Counted from the first letter of the stretch, positions 1-10,867 are shown. The stretch: DNA of 64,000 nucleotides from Prionace glauca (GCA_037974335.1 CM075760.1:10869100-10933099), one strand, 5' to 3'. Numbers and translations: made by a program. Notes: generated from the letters alone by a model not told the origin.

Positions 1-243
1 ATTCCCTTGTTGCCCCACTCCAGTGTCCGGTTACACTGAATTTTGGAGAATTTAGCATGGCCAATGCACCTAACCACCACATTTTTTGGAATGTGGGAGG
101 AAACCAAAGCACCCAGAGGAAACTTATGCAGATACAGAGAGAACGTGCTGACTCCATAAGCCATAAGACATAAGCCGGGAATCGCACCTGGGTCCCTAAC
201 GCTATGAGACAGCAGTGCTAGCCACAGTGCCACCATGCCACCC
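1..243 (-). repeat. tRNA-derived SINE, antisense
   Basis: Read on the minus strand this has a tRNA-like head with a B-box-like element, then the usual body (GTTTCCTCC...GGTGC) and a 3' part that leaves the window. The same family recurs at 1497, 5075, 8515, 13782, 39560, 44409, 45536, 54600 and 55815. It resembles the HE1-type SINEs known from sharks; the family name is inferred from memory of that family. Confidence 0.75.
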
Positions 244-384
244 AGTTGGACTGAACAATGTTCATTCTTAGAGTCAGGTTTTGTTTCTGACAGTACTAAC
301 CATCCTAACTTGACTGGAGAATATGAAATTAATCAACTCTTTTTCAAAATTATTCTTCTGGATTTTTTCTTTTGGAGAGTTATT

Positions 385-728
385 ACATATTTCTGCTGTG
401 AAATGAGAACCCCCACAACTTGCCTGGACTTGCAAAATCTCAGTAACTGTTCTGGTTGGAGACCTTTTTAACCTGTGCTTAACCCTCTCTCCACTCACAT
501 TGTCTGTACCTGTAAAGACTTGATTACCTGCAAAGACTCGCATTCCAACCAGTAACTTGTAAATTGAGTCTGTGTCTATGTTTGCCCTGTTTGTGAACAC
601 AACTCTTCACTCACCTGAAGGAAGAACACTCCAAAAGCTTGTGCTACCAAATAAACCTGTTGGACTTTAACCTGGTATTGTGAGACCTTTGTGCACACCC
701 CAGTTCAACGCCGACATCTCCACATCAT
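385..728 (+). mobile_element. Penelope-like element, 3' end
   Basis: This is the 3' terminal part of a repeat that recurs at 11583, 14195, 34870, 47812, 48183 and 54828. Its landmarks are a stretch ending in a CACCTGAAGGAAG-like motif, an AAATAAACC tract and a shared terminus. Longer copies encode the end of a GIY-YIG endonuclease, which is why it is called Penelope-like. This copy is diverged and lacks coding content. Confidence 0.6.
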
Positions 729-924
729 AATTGAACCCAGCCAGAATCAACACAATCAAGGAAGGAGTGAGAGGGGAAACGGTAAAAAAGCTTTGATACC
801 TCTGTGTGATCCACAGCAGAACTTCCAGAAATGGAGCACAGAAGATCACCAATTCACAATATTTTGTTAATTTATCTCAAATGTTAACAATTTTATTTTG
901 TATTTAACTCTTTGAAATTTCAGG

Positions 925-1330
925 GGTGCAGTTATCACCCAGCATTCGCTGCGGGTGTGAAAGTCCCCTATTCACTCCACAGGTGGCCAGTACGCAGGCG
1001 CGGTGCTGCCTCTGGAGCATGCGCAGTGTCACTTTCCTCGGAGCTTGCGAGGGCGGGAGACGGTTTTCTTTAGCGGGTGAGAGTCGGTGGGGTGGAGGGA
1101 GAAATGGAGCTGGGAGTCGAGGTGGGGAGGGAGCGGAGGCTTCACAAACACCCGCTGTAGACCGCAAGGTCCGAATCAGAGCCTGCGAGTCCCGGGTTTG
1201 CAGCTGCGGGGATTTTATCCGGGATTCGGCCCCGCGCCGCGGCCGCCATCTTTGTTCAGCGGGGAGCAGAGCGCATGCGCGGTCAGTGGGCGGAGCTAAA
1301 GCAGACAGTGCTGGAAAATCTCAGCAGGTC
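925..1330 (+). promoter_or_regulatory. CpG-rich promoter and first exon of ZNF-1 unit (P1)
   Basis: This GC- and CpG-rich island holds two NRF1-like palindromes, CATGCGCA near 1019 and GCGCATGCGC at 1271-1280. A plausible splice donor (GCG|GGTGAG) lies near 1075, and a GGGCGG box near 1290. Blocks of it, such as the CATGCGCAGTGTCA segment, the TTTGCAGCTGCGGGG segment and CACAAACACCCGCTG, also occur in the 28.7-29.5 kb island, so the two are paralogous promoters. It most likely drives the plus-strand units at 2.6 and 3.6 kb. The transcription start is not known. Confidence 0.7.
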
Positions 1331-1375
1331 TGACAGCTTCTGTGGGGAGAGAATAGAGGCAATGTTTCCAGTCTG
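1307..1375 (+). repeat. short dispersed repeat (CTCAGCAGGTCTGACAG family)
   Basis: The GCTGGAAAATCTCAGCAGG core recurs at about 12340-12450 (minus), 41430-41500, 45885-45970 (minus) and 50905-51000. It is a dispersed element of unknown class, often read as part of a SINE or LINE tail. Confidence 0.55.
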
Positions 1376-1496
1376 GATGATCCTATGTCAGAGCTAATGG
1401 TAAAGAGAATCAAAAAAAATTATACTATGGGGTGGAATGGGTTCAAGGGAATGTAAATGAGAATAAAGATGACTGAGAAGTTGCTAAAAATCAGAG

Positions 1497-1830
1497 AATC
1501 AGAATCTTACAGTGCAGAAGGTGGCCATTTGGCCCCCTCGAGTCTGCACTGATCACAGTCCCACCCAGGCCCTATCCCCATAACCTCATGCACCTACCAA
1601 GCTAGTACCCCTAATACGAAGGGGCAATTTAGCATGGCCATTCCACCTAATCTGCACATCTTGGGACTGTGGGAGGAAACCTGAGCACCTGGACAAAACC
1701 CACACAGACATGGAGAGAACGTCCCAACTCCACACAGACAGTGACCCAAGCTGGGAATTGAACCCAGGTCCTTGGTGCTGTGAGGCAGCAGTGCAACCAC
1801 TGTGCCACCATGCTGCCCACTGTGGCACAG
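1497..1830 (-). repeat. tRNA-derived SINE, near full length, antisense
   Basis: The minus strand begins with a tRNA-like head around 1740-1830. The body carries a cytosine-rich cloning landmark around 1670. The 3' end near 1500 has the pattern typical of a longer SINE subtype (TACAGTGCAGAAGG on the plus strand). It lies in the intron between the P1 promoter and ZNF-1. Confidence 0.8.
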
Positions 1831-1849
1831 TTGTTAGCAGTGACCATTA

Positions 1850-2230
1850 AGAGATCAAAATGTTTTGTTTGGCAGAGCAGAGGTATAGATGGTTAAGGCA
1901 GTTGGCCTGGAGTGGGGAGGCACAAGAAGGAGAGTGGGAATAGGGAAGTGGAAAAATGGAAGAGAGAAAGAAGAATGATACAAATGGATAAAAGAGATGA
2001 AAAAATGAAACAAAATTAAGTAAAACTAATGGAAATTCGCTGGTGGTGGAGGAGAGAGATCACACTGTAATGTTGTTCACTCAGTGTTCAGTTCCGAAGG
2101 CTGTGAAGTGCCCATTCGGAAGATGAGGTACTGTCCTTTTGGTTTGCTTTGGGGTTCAATTGAACATTGTAAAAGGCCAAGGATGGATGTGTGGACAGGA
2201 AGTCAGGGTGGTGTGTTCGAGTGGCAAGCA
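1850..2230. repeat. unclassified dispersed repeat
   Basis: The stretch from about 2040 onwards (CTCAGTGTTCAGTTCCGAAG) reads like a dispersed repeat I associate with shark genomes. It has no open frame of note, and I cannot name its class. Confidence 0.35.
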
Positions 2231-2269
2231 TCTTTGTCTTAGAGCTTTATTTTTAAATGACCTGGTGTT

Positions 2270-2470
2270 CTAGATTCACCGTTGAGGAGAAACATCCTTT
2301 CAGGACTTATTTTGTCAAGCACCCAGATAATTTTATATGCTTCAATAAGTTAGAATCTAATTTCTCTAAAATTCAATGATTATAGATGCACCCTGCCCAA
2401 ACTTTCTTCATAAAACAAACCCATTTGTGTCCTGAATCAGCTTAACGCACCTTGTCTGAACTACTCCCAA
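2270..2470 (-). mobile_element. CR1-like LINE fragment, antisense
   Basis: The minus strand matches the region of LINE ORF2 that precedes the GDLIETYKM-type segment in other copies, for example a run equivalent to ATCTTATATGTTTCAATAAG. It is short and diverged. Confidence 0.5.
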
Positions 2471-2529
2471 TTTAAACATATTGATCTTAAATCATCCTAC
2501 ATTAGGAAACAGGAGGAGAGAATATTCCC

Positions 2530-3110
2530 TGTTTCTATCCTGGACTGAATGATGGATTTGGAAACTCCTTTTCCAGGGGTTTAGAAGGGGAGGATTTACA
2601 CAGTAATCTCAAACAAAGAAAAATGTTTATCTTGTAATTTCAAACCACAGTCGACGCATGACTCTTGTAATTTGCTTTTAAAGGGAGTGAGAAGATTTAG
2701 AGACTGCAATTTTTCTCTGACTCCAGTGCTTCTGACATCTTTCCAGCTGCAGGCTCCAGCAGCAAGTTTAAATTTGAAAATAGTGAAATTGTTCCAGAAG
2801 TGAGTATTATTGAACACTCATCTACAGTTCAGAGTTTTTAGTGCTGTGCTCTGTTATCTGTGTGAGATTCCATGGCTCTAGGGCTGGTGTGATTCACCAG
2901 CAAGTTCACACTGGGGAAAGGCTGATCACCTGCACTTTGTATGGGGAGGGTTCAGTCGGTCATTCCACCTGCTGACACATTGGTGAGTTCACGTTGGTGA
3001 GGGGCCATTTACCTGTTCTGACTATGGGAAGGAATTCACTCAGTCGTTCCACCTGCTGAAATACCAGCAAGTTCACAAGTGATGACAGGGGTTGGATTCT
3101 GCTGTTATTG
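2530..3110 (+). pseudogene. C2H2 zinc-finger gene relic upstream of ZNF-1
   Basis: An acceptor-like CTTTTCCAG and leader (GGGGAGGATTTACA) at 2565-2600 match the start of the ZNF last exon. Only about two degenerate fingers remain, from about 2885 to 3080, with recognisable CACACTGGGGA linkers and a final CAAGTTCACAAGTGA. It then runs into the ZNF 3' untranslated sequence shared with the other units (GGTTGGATTCTGCTG). Most fingers have been lost and there is no usable frame. It is a tandem relative of ZNF-1. Confidence 0.75.
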
Positions 3111-3570
3111 CTGCTGTTAATTATGTCTAGGATTGAACCATGTTCATTCATCCAAGTCATCGGTGCAGACTTGATGCAGTTCCTGCACTGCAAGGGTTCT
3201 ATGGATTCTGAAATTCTGTACAAATTGAACATAATTTCATTATTTCTGATTTCTGTACATCTGGAGATAAATTCTACTCCTATGTGAGCATTTTGATTGA
3301 TTTGCTGACTCGCAATGATGTTTTAAATTCATTATTCACTTTAAACCAGTGAGGGATATTCCACAGCAACTAGGGTTGCCTACTCTCAATTTCTGAACTG
3401 TACTGACTGTGATGACATTTGTAAACTCCTTTTACAGGATGTTAAAAGGGGAGGATTTGCCATCCGAAATCTCAAACAAAATTTCACGTCAAGCTCTGAT
3501 AGAGTCATTCATTACGTTGGGGAAACCATCAGAGTGACAGGAAAAGCACTGAGATGCAGACACCCACACC

Positions 3571-4581
3571 ATGGGAAAACTGTGGAAATGTGGGGATTGT
3601 GGAAAGGGATTCAAATTCCCGTCTGGGCTGGAAACACATCAACGCCGTCACACTGGGGAGAAACCGTTCACCTGCTCCAATTGTGGGAAAGGATTCGCAG
3701 ATTCGTCCACCCTACTGGCACACCAGCGAGTTCACACTGGGGAGAAACCGTTCACCTGCTCCAATTGTGGGAAAGGATTCAATCAGTCTTCCAACTTGCT
3801 GAAACACCAGCGAGTTCACACTGGGGAGAGACTGTTCACCTGTTCCAGTTGTGGGAAGCGATTCACTCAGTCATCCCATCTGCTGACACACCAGCTCGTT
3901 CACACTGGGGAGAGACTGTTCACCTGCTCAGTGTGCGGGAAAGGATTCGGAGATTCCTCCAGCCTGCTGAGACACAAGAGAGTTCATACTGGAGAGAGAC
4001 CGTTCATCTGCTCCAATTGTGGGAAGGGATTCTCTCGGTCATCCACTCTGCTGACACACCAGCGAGTTCACACTGGGGAGAGACCATTTACCTGTTCCAA
4101 TTGTGGGAAAGGATTCACCCAGTTAGCCACCCTGCTGACACATCAGCGAGTTCACACTGGGGAGAAGCCATTCACCTGCCCTGTGTGTGGAAAGGGGTTC
4201 ATTCGGTCATTCCACCTGCTGAGACACCAGCGAGTTCACACTGGGGAGAGGCCATTTACCTGCTCAGAGTGTGAGAAGGGATTCAGTGATTTATCTGCGC
4301 TGCAGACACACCAGCGAGTTCATACTGGAGAGAGACCATTTACCTGTTCTGATTGTGGGAAGGGATTCACTCGGACATCCACGCTGCTGATACACCAGCG
4401 AGTTCACACTGGGGAGAGACCATTCACCTGCTCTAACTGTGGGAAGGGATTCACTCAGTCATCCACCCTGCTGTCACATCAGCGAATCCACACTGGAGAG
4501 AAGCCATTTACCTGCTCTGTGTGTGGGAAGGGATTCACTCAGTTATCCACCTTGTTGAAACATCAACCAGTTCACAAGTGA
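3571..4581 (+). CDS. ZNF-1: C2H2 zinc-finger protein, 12 fingers
   Basis: This intact frame of 336 residues consists only of 12 tandem C2H2 fingers of exactly 28 residues (C-x2-C-x12-H-x3-H) with TGEKPF/TGERPF linkers. The first finger ([18 protein letters not shown]) is the conserved N-terminal finger of most units here. No KRAB, SCAN or BTB domain is visible, so it is predicted to be a nuclear DNA-binding protein whose effector, if any, is unknown. The ATG at 3571 has a good Kozak context (CACCATGG). It sits about 130 nt into the last exon, whose acceptor (TTTTACAG) ends at 3437. The finger helices differ (for example DSSTLLA, QSSNLLK, RTSTLLI), as expected for distinct DNA contacts. The stop is followed by the 3' sequence shared by all units. 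It is one of the cleanest genes in the cluster. Orthology to a named ZNF cannot be claimed. Confidence 0.88.
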   Translation: MGKLWKCGDCGKGFKFPSGLETHQRRHTGEKPFTCSNCGKGFADSSTLLAHQRVHTGEKPFTCSNCGKGFNQSSNLLKHQRVHTGERLFTCSSCGKRFTQSSHLLTHQLVHTGERLFTCSVCGKGFGDSSSLLRHKRVHTGERPFICSNCGKGFSRSSTLLTHQRVHTGERPFTCSNCGKGFTQLATLLTHQRVHTGEKPFTCPVCGKGFIRSFHLLRHQRVHTGERPFTCSECEKGFSDLSALQTHQRVHTGERPFTCSDCGKGFTRTSTLLIHQRVHTGERPFTCSNCGKGFTQSSTLLSHQRIHTGEKPFTCSVCGKGFTQLSTLLKHQPVHK

Positions 4582-4779
4582 TGACAGGAGTTGGATTCTG
4601 CTGTTATTGCTGCTGTTAATCATATCCAGGACTGAAACATGTTCATTCTGACAGTTGGTGAAGTGGGAGGGCAGAGGGTTTCTTGCTGTTGGACTGGCCG
4701 GTCTCTCAATTTTCATTCCGGTGGCTGATTCCCTTTGAGCGATGGCACATTCCCACTGAAATGATCCACGAAATCAGAT

Positions 4780-5028
4780 GTCAGGTGAGACTGAGATGAG
4801 GAAAAAATTCATAATCGAAGGACAGTGACCGTGGGGAATTGTCTATCACAGAAGGCTGTGGAATTCAAATCACTGAATATATTCAAGGAAGAGATAGTTT
4901 TTGTTTCAGATTTTAATGGCTTCAGGTGGTATGGGGAGGATATGGCATTGAGATAGAGGATCAGCCATGATCACATTGAATGGTGGAGAGACTCAAATGG
5001 CCTGCCCTTAGTTTCTATATAGTACATT
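4780..5028 (+). mobile_element. CR1-like LINE 3' end
   Basis: It ends with the sense-strand tail pattern seen in other copies: a GGGGAGGATATGG-like run, then a short ATTGAATGGTGGAGAGACTC segment and a terminus of the CTCCTATATC type. It is 5'-truncated and diverged. Confidence 0.55.
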
Positions 5029-5074
5029 AACTTTATACTGGATTGTAAATAGTCTTTTTCCTACCACGACAGGT

Positions 5075-5355
5075 CATAGAAGGATCATAGAATCTCGAAA
5101 GTGCAGAAGGAAGCCACTGGGCCCATTGAGTCTGCACCAACCACAATCCCATCCAGGCCCTACCCCCATATCCCTCCATAGTTACCCATTAATCCCTCTA
5201 ACCTACACATCTCAGGACGCTAAGGGGCAATTTTGTAGCATGTCCAATCAACCTAACCCGCACATCTTTGAACTGTGGGAGGAAACCGGAGCACCCGGAG
5301 GAAACCCATGCAGATAAGAGGAGAATGCGCAAACTCCACACAAACACGTGTGCTG
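5075..5355 (-). repeat. tRNA-derived SINE, antisense
   Basis: This has the long subtype body on the minus strand, with the AGTGCAGAAGGAAGCCA 3' landmark near 5100 and the GGAGGAAACCGGAGCACC body near 5280. The tRNA-like head is lost near 5350. Confidence 0.75.
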
Positions 5356-5424
5356 TCTTTTATCCATCCTCATTCGGAGTGCGGTGTTGGTCGCACTCTG
5401 AACAATTTTTTCGTATTTATATTC

Positions 5425-5835
5425 TCTGGAATTTAGAAGAATGAGGGAAGATCAAATTAAGGTATACAAGATTATAAAAGGTGTGGATAAAGTAGATGTG
5501 GAGCAGATACTTTCTCTTGTGGGGCATTCTAGGATGAGAGGTCATAGTCTAAGGATAAGGGATAGCAAATTTAAGACAGAGTTGAGGCGAAACCATTTCT
5601 CCTAAAGGGCTGTGAATCTGTGGAATTCACTACCCCAAAGTGCGGTGGATGCTGGGATAGTGAGTACATTTTAAGGAGGAGTTAGATAGATTTTTAATTG
5701 GTAATGGGTTGAAGGGTGATGGGGAGAAAGCAGGAAAATGAGGATGAGGAGCATATCAGCCATAATCAAATGGTAGAGAAAACTCAATGGGCCGAATGGC
5801 TTAATTCTGCTCCTATATCTTACAAACTTATGAAC
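5425..5835 (+). mobile_element. CR1-like LINE 3' end, subfamily F
   Basis: The sense strand encodes fragments of the ORF2 C-terminus (EFRRMREDQIKVYKIIKG-like, then LRRNHFS and NSLPQSAVDAG-like). It ends at CTGCTCCTATATCTTA. A closely related copy is at 18396-18751. It is 5'-truncated. Confidence 0.7.
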
Positions 5836-6049
5836 ACAGTTTTAAGATTTTGGAAAGAGAGACAGGGAAAATGAGGACTTCTTTAAAAAGAAAATGGTAA
5901 TGAGCTGGAACTCAGCTCTTAAACTCAAAGGCTGATAATATTCAGACCCTGATGAATGGGGTTTGCCCTGAATGTTGAGGCCTCCCCTCCCACTTACTGC
6001 CCCTAACGCTGCCTCTGCTTAACCACCTCCTTCCCACCTGAAGGTGAAA

Positions 6050-6240
6050 CTAACAAGTGTCTGTCCCTGGACATGAGCCACACTGAGCATGCCCCATGTC
6101 ACAATGCCCGGGGCTGATTGACGGCAGATTCGAACCAATAGGAAGAGAACCGAGGGGGAGTGGCTCATCCTCCAACCAATCAGAGTGAATGAGGGGTGGG
6201 GTCTTAAGTGGTGCCCAGAGTTTTATAAATATTCAGAATA
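6050..6240 (+). promoter_or_regulatory. ZNF-2 promoter (P2)
   Basis: It has two CCAAT boxes (near 6134 and 6175) and a partial copy of the cluster palindrome: the right-hand arm ATCCTCCAACCAATCAG at 6166-6184, with its partner arm degenerate. A GAGCATGCCC near 6087 recalls the NRF1-like motif. It lies about 450 bp upstream of the ZNF-2 start. Confidence 0.6.
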
Positions 6241-6640
6241 ACTTCCCTGTTTATGTATCAATATCACACTTTATGAAGCTCGGGGTCAAATTTGCTTTGC
6301 TGACGACTCTCTTAGTATGTCTTGTAGATATAAAAAATCCCTCTCCTTCACCTCTTTCTCTCACCTCCCATAGAGGCAGTTGGCTTTTTGTGACAATCAA
6401 GCAGTTTTCATGGTCATTTTTTCCTACTGCCAGCTTCACAAATTACCAGATTCGTTCAGCTCAATTTCACGACCTGCCTTTGTGTTTTGTGGGTTCTCTC
6501 TCATTCCCTTTTTTTCTGTTTTAAATCAATTTCACAGGGGTGTTGGAAGTTGAGGATTTACAGTTGGGAAATTTGAACATCACCTCAGGATCTGAGAGTC
6601 ACCCAATTCATCAGAACTTCAGTATCATCAGAATTTGAAC

Positions 6641-7189
6641 ATGGAAGGGAAAAGCAACATTAAGAGTGGGGAGAAACCGTACACGTGTTCTGAGTGTGGG
6701 CAAGGCTACAGCCGATCATCTGGCCTGTTGAGACACAAGCACGTTCACACTGGAGAGAGACCCTATAAATGTGGGGACTGTGGGAAGGGATTCAGTTACC
6801 CATTTGAACTGAAAGCTCATGGACGAAATCACACTGGGGAACGACAGTTCACCTGTCTCGTGTGTGGGAAGGGATTCACTCAGTCATCCAGTCTGGTGAC
6901 ACATCAGCGAATTCACACCGGGGAGAGGCCGTTCATCTGCTCTGACTGTGGAAAGCGATTCACTCATTCATACAACCTGCTGAACCACCGGAGAGTTCAC
7001 ACCGGGGAGAGGCCATTCCTCTGCTCTGACTGTGGGATGGGATTCACTCACTCATCGAACCTGCTGGCACATGAGCGAGTTCACACTGGGGAGAAACCAT
7101 TCATCTGCCCCGAGTGTGGGAAAGGATTCACTCGGTTAGCCAACCTGCGGAAACACCAGCGCAGTCACACTGATCAGAAATGTGTTTGA
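6641..7189 (+). CDS. ZNF-2: C2H2 zinc-finger protein, 6 fingers (3'-truncated)
   Basis: Translation from the ATG at 6641 (GAACATGGAAGG) gives 182 residues: a short [13 protein letters not shown] leader, then six C2H2 fingers. An upstream TTG in frame is not needed as a start. The acceptor (TTTCACAG) ends near 6537. The array stops with HTDQKCV-stop after finger 6, but decayed finger DNA continues to about 7425. The ancestral protein was therefore longer, and this may be a shortened functional gene or a recent pseudogene. The leader matches those of ZNF-3 and ZNF-8 (MEGN-type), a second N-terminal class distinct from the MGK/MEK/MENLWKC class. No effector domain is seen. Confidence 0.75.
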   Translation: MEGKSNIKSGEKPYTCSECGQGYSRSSGLLRHKHVHTGERPYKCGDCGKGFSYPFELKAHGRNHTGERQFTCLVCGKGFTQSSSLVTHQRIHTGERPFICSDCGKRFTHSYNLLNHRRVHTGERPFLCSDCGMGFTHSSNLLAHERVHTGEKPFICPECGKGFTRLANLRKHQRSHTDQKCV

Positions 7190-7430
7190 AGGCTCAACTC
7201 CAGGAAGTGCTGTGGAAGATTGGAGGAACCGATGCCCCATCAATGTCTTCACACTGATAAGAGACTTTTCAGATGCTCTCGCTGTAGGACTGAGTTCAGA
7301 CAATCATCTCAACTCACTGTAAACCAGCACACTGATGTTGGGGAGAGGCTATTCACTGCTCAGTGTGTAGGAAGGGATTTATCTGTTTACCCAACCTATT
7401 AACATACCTGAGAGTTCACTTGTAATTACT
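7190..7430 (+). pseudogene. decayed 3' fingers of ZNF-2
   Basis: Out of frame with ZNF-2, remnants such as RCSRCRTEFRQSSQLTVNQH match the eighth finger of ZNF-3 ([20 protein letters not shown]). This shows the common ancestral layout. The last recognisable codons before 7425 resemble a terminal finger. Confidence 0.7.
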
Positions 7431-7461
7431 GAGATCGGATTCTTCTGTTAGTAACATCCAG

Positions 7462-7803
7462 GAAACATATAAAATGATTAGAGGTTTAGATAGGGTGGAT
7501 AGTAATAGCCTTTTTCCTCTGATGGAGAAATCTAGCACGAGGGGGCATGGCTTTAAATTAAGGGATGGTAGTTATAGGACGGATGTCAGGGGTAGGTTCT
7601 TTACCCAGAGGGTGGTGAGGGATTGGAATGCCCTGCCTGCTGCAGTTGTAAATGCGCCTAGTTTGGGGGCGTTTAAGAGATCCGTGGATAGGTTTATGGA
7701 CGAAAAGGGATTGGTTTAGGCTAGTGGGTCATTGTTTTGTAACTGGTCGGCGCAACATCGTGGGCCGAAGGGCCTGTTCTGCGCTGTAATGTTCTATGTT
7801 CTA
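7462..7803 (+). mobile_element. CR1-like LINE 3' end, subfamily A, in ZNF-2 3' region
   Basis: It encodes the ORF2 C-terminus (MIRGLDRVDSNSLFPLMEK...WNALPAAVVNAPSLGAFKRSVDRF) ending at a stop near 7719. A 3' tail follows (GGGCCGAAGGGCCTGTTCTG), then ATGTTCTATGTTCTA. Flanking ZNF 3' sequence (ACATCCAGG before, ACTGAAC after) shows that the element split the conserved CCAGGACTGAAC motif. The tail is nearly the same as that of the 36.3 kb copy. Confidence 0.85.
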
Positions 7804-8075
7804 GGACTGAACTATGTTCTTTGGGTCTGTTTCTGATGTTAATGAATTCCATTTCAGGTAGAGATTAATATTCTGGATAAAGGACAAATAAATCAGCTTT
7901 GTGTTAAACATAGTGTGACAAGTCCTTTTATTGTCACCAACATAAGTTAGTTCCTTTTTAAATTCTCTCCCTCCCCCGTTTCCTCCAACAAGAGTGAGGA
8001 TCTCATGGAGCTTCTTTGTCACTAAGATTGAGGCAATCTGATCAGCTGCCTCTGCTGATTCATTCCCTTCCATTG
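7804..8075 (+). other. ZNF-2 3' flank shared with ZNF-8
   Basis: The run from GGACTGAACTATGTTC to the CTGATCAGCTGCCTCTGCTG segment matches 53750-54080 downstream of ZNF-8. Shared features are CAAATAAATCA (possible polyadenylation signal near 7885) and ATCTCATGGAGCTTC. This marks the extent of the ancestral duplication unit. Confidence 0.65.
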
Positions 8076-8264
8076 GGCCAAACTGTCTCTAAAATCTCCT
8101 TCTTCCCTGAGCCTTGAACTTGCCTGTTTCTTTAGTTTTTCTCCTTTCTCCTCTCATCCCCTCTAGAGCTCTCCTTCTCCGTGAGACTCACCCTCTGCTC
8201 CCTTCACTATTCTCACTAGGTTGCTGACCATCACCTTCCCCGTCTGAGCTGATTGTTTTAATTG

Positions 8265-8440
8265 TTCCCTTGCCTCGGATCCTGTCACTATCTGCAAAAC
8301 TGCCAACATCACCCCCTCCTCAAAGAACCAGCTCTTGCTCCCACCGTCCATGCAAACTATTACCGATTTTCAACTTCCCATTCCTCTCTAAAATCATTGA
8401 ATGTCTTGGAAAATCGAGAATGCGGGGAAACTCACTGGAA
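8265..8440 (+). mobile_element. L2-like LINE reverse-transcriptase fragment
   Basis: One frame holds a decayed version of the early RT-domain segment of L2/CR1 LINEs. The pattern is KKPSLDP..LxNYRP(I/F)SNLPFLSK(V/I)(L/I)E, seen here as ANYYRFSTSHSSL and FNFPFLSKIIE in adjacent frames. It is short and frameshifted. The DNA from 8075 to 8265 holds nothing I recognise. Confidence 0.5.
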
Positions 8441-8514
8441 AAAATTCAAATTAAATTTTCTCCAAGTTTATAAAATGGGAAAGAGTAGCTGAAGTGAGCA
8501 TTGGTTCCTTGGCA

Positions 8515-8805
8515 GGTGAGACGAAGTGGGGCAGTGGTTAACACTGTGCCTCCTGCTGCCAGGAAATTGGGTTCAATTCCCGGTTTGGGTCACTGTCTGT
8601 ATGGAGTTTGCACGTCCTCCCTGTGTCTGCATGGGTTTCCTCCGGGTGCTCCGGTTTCCTCCCACAGTCAAAAGATCTGTTGGTTAGGTGCATTGATCTG
8701 AACTGGCGCCATAGAGTGCCAACTAGGGGAATTTCACAGTAACTTCATCGCTGTGTTAATGTAAGCCTTACTTGTGACTAATAAACTTTAAACTTTAAGA
8801 CTGAG
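8515..8805 (+). repeat. tRNA-derived SINE, full length, sense
   Basis: The tRNA-like head (A-box region near 8528, B-box GGTTCAATTCCC near 8570) is followed by the body (GGGTTTCCTCCGGGTGCTCC). The 3' tail has the ACTTCATCGCTGTGTTAATG type and ends in TAATAAACTTTAAACTTTAA. It is the best complete example of this SINE in the window. Confidence 0.85.
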
Positions 8806-8869
8806 CAATAAATGATGGAATGGCCCAGACTCTGAACAAATATTTGTTCCTGTTTTCAGTAAAAGGCAC

Positions 8870-9375
8870 AAAATACAATTGTGTTGGAAGCAGTTCAGAG
8901 AAGGTTCACTGGGCTGATTCCTGGGATGAAGGGGTTACTTTATGTGGAAAGGTTGGGTCTGACCACAGAGTTTATCAGAATGAAAGATGATCTTAATGAA
9001 ACCTAAGATTCTGAGGGGGTTTGACAGGGTGGATGCTGAGAGGATGTTTTCCCCTCTGGAAATCTCAAACTGGAAGCGCAGTTTAATAATAATTGGGGAG
9101 GTGAGGAGGAATTAAACGAGAGGAGAGGAGGAATTCCTTCTCATTCACTTTTGGAATTCTCTCTCCTTAGAGAGCAGCGGAGGTTGGGTCATTGAATATA
9201 TTCAAGGCTGAGTTCCCCAGAGCTTTGATCAAAAGGGAGTCGAAGGTAACGGGGGCAAGGCAGGAATGTGGAGTTCAGGCTGCAATCAGCCATCATCTGA
9301 CCAGCCACAATCTCATCGATTGGCAGAGCAATCTCGGTGGGTGAAATGGCCGAATCCTGCTCCTATTTCTGAAAA
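8870..9375 (+). mobile_element. CR1-like LINE 3' end
   Basis: It opens with a stretch equivalent to the AVQRRFTGLIPGMKGL-type ORF2 segment and ends with CGAATCCTGCTCCTATTTCT. It is diverged, with frame breaks. Confidence 0.65.
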
Positions 9376-9484
9376 GGAAGGAGCTCCAGGTTGTATCCAA
9401 TAATTTCCTGTTTTAATGATGTGCCACCATAAATAAAATACAAGATGTGGAACATCCATGAGAATGCAATCCTGACAGTTACTT

Positions 9485-9552
9485 ACAGAAAGGATTGAAT
9501 CAGGCATCTCATTTTCTGAGACACCAGTGAGCTCACATTTCACTTGTGATGC
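9485..9552 (+). pseudogene. isolated zinc-finger relic
   Basis: A half finger (TTGAATCAGGCATCTCATTT, then a GAGACACCAGTGAGCTCAC linker and TTGTGA stop) matches the last finger of the ZNF units. Nothing else of the gene is left. Confidence 0.6.
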
Positions 9553-9705
9553 TACTGTGCATTTAAGGAATGTATTTTAATTCTATTTATGTGTTTTTTC
9601 TTTCATTGCCGTGATGTCTGATGAAAGCACAATTGACCTTTTTATTTGTAATTTGGGCCTAATGGAATGTCCTGGAGTTTTCCGAGTTTATGTCCCTTTT
9701 GAATT

Positions 9706-10325
9706 ACATAAGAACATAAGAAATAGGAGCAGGAGTAGACCATCTAGCCCTTCGAGCCTGCCCCGCCATTCAATAAGATCATGGCTGATCTGTCATGGCT
9801 CAGTTCCACTTTCCCGCCCTCTCCTCATAACCCTTAATCCCCTCTCTTATCAAAAACCCATCAACCTGCTTCTTGAAAATATTTAGCGAGGCAGCCTCCA
9901 CCACTTCAACGGGTAGAGAATTCCAGAGATTCACCACCCTTTGAGTGAAGAAGTTCCTCCTCAACTCCGTTCTAAACTGCCCCCCCCTTTATCTTGAGGC
10001 TGTGCCCCCTAGTCCTACTGTCTTTTTTGAGCGGGAAGAGTCTCTCCACCTCTATCCTATCCATCCCATTCATCATCTTATACGTCTCAATGAGATCTCC
10101 CCTCATTCTTCTAAACTCCAACGAGAACAAACCTAGTTTATTCAGCCTCTCCTCATAGCTCAACCCCCTCAACTCTGGTATCAGCCTAGTAAACCTCCTC
10201 TGCACTCCCTCCAAGGCCAAATATCTTTGCGCAGATGCGGCGCCCAAAACTGCACACAGTACTCCAGCTGCGGCCGCACCAATGCCCTATCCAGCTGCAG
10301 CAAGACCTCCCTACTTTTATAATTT
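9706..10325 (-). mobile_element. CR1-like LINE 3' part, subfamily B, antisense
   Basis: On the minus strand it encodes RPQLEYC-type and [27 protein letters not shown] segments, and a C-terminus of the NSLPVEVVEAASLNIFK type. It ends in the subfamily B tail (CTCCTATTTCTTATGTTCTTA). It is 5'-truncated. Other B copies are at 10868, 23733, 26126, 26990, 27828, 30716, 54165 and 58566. Confidence 0.85.
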
Positions 10326-10867
10326 TTGTGGGAAGATTGATTGACAGGTCAAGGTCAGGTGGTTCCTTCACAGAAGAATCCAAGGATTCACTTTCAGTTT
10401 TAGTTAGAAGCTATTGGACTCCAGACTGGGAAGCAGAACTTCTGTGTCTCTCCCTGGTATTAGAAATTCTGCTGACTAGATGGAACCGTAATAATTACCA
10501 ATCATTTTTCAGCCCTGAAATTTAAACCCACTGTTTCACTCTCGGTCAGGAATAGATCCCAGTTTTACATCAATCTCTGATTTGTCAGCACGTTTCCAGC
10601 CTTCACCTTTGTCCTTCCTGACTCTAAGCCCAGATGTAAATGAGCTCCTGTTCTGTGTCTAGGAACCCAAAGCTTTGGGTGAAGTCACAAGGCACTGAGT
10701 GCTGGAGGGACAGTATTTCCAATATTCACTCCTCCAGTTTCCAGGTCGGATCTGTGCCTCACTCAGTGTCTGTTGTATCATTGTCCCAGCGGTTAACAGG
10801 CTCCAGTGAATTCCTCCATCTGATATTTTAATGCAGACTTTTACAAATTAGTTTTAATGGGTTTATT
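10326..10867. other. no recognisable feature
   Basis: This is unique-looking AT-balanced sequence between two LINE B fragments. I see no finger, exon or repeat signature. Confidence 0.5.

Noticed and set aside
3534-4274. Alternate-frame readings over ZNF arrays (for example HWGETVHLL or [13 protein letters not shown] repeats)
   Set aside because: These are shadow frames of the 84-bp finger repeat; the C2H2 frame explains them. The same holds for 16870, 25168, 33555, 38172 and 51744.
8570-8582. SINE heads as functional tRNA genes
   Set aside because: Box B is present but the cloverleaf is not, and the same head is followed by the same SINE body in every copy.
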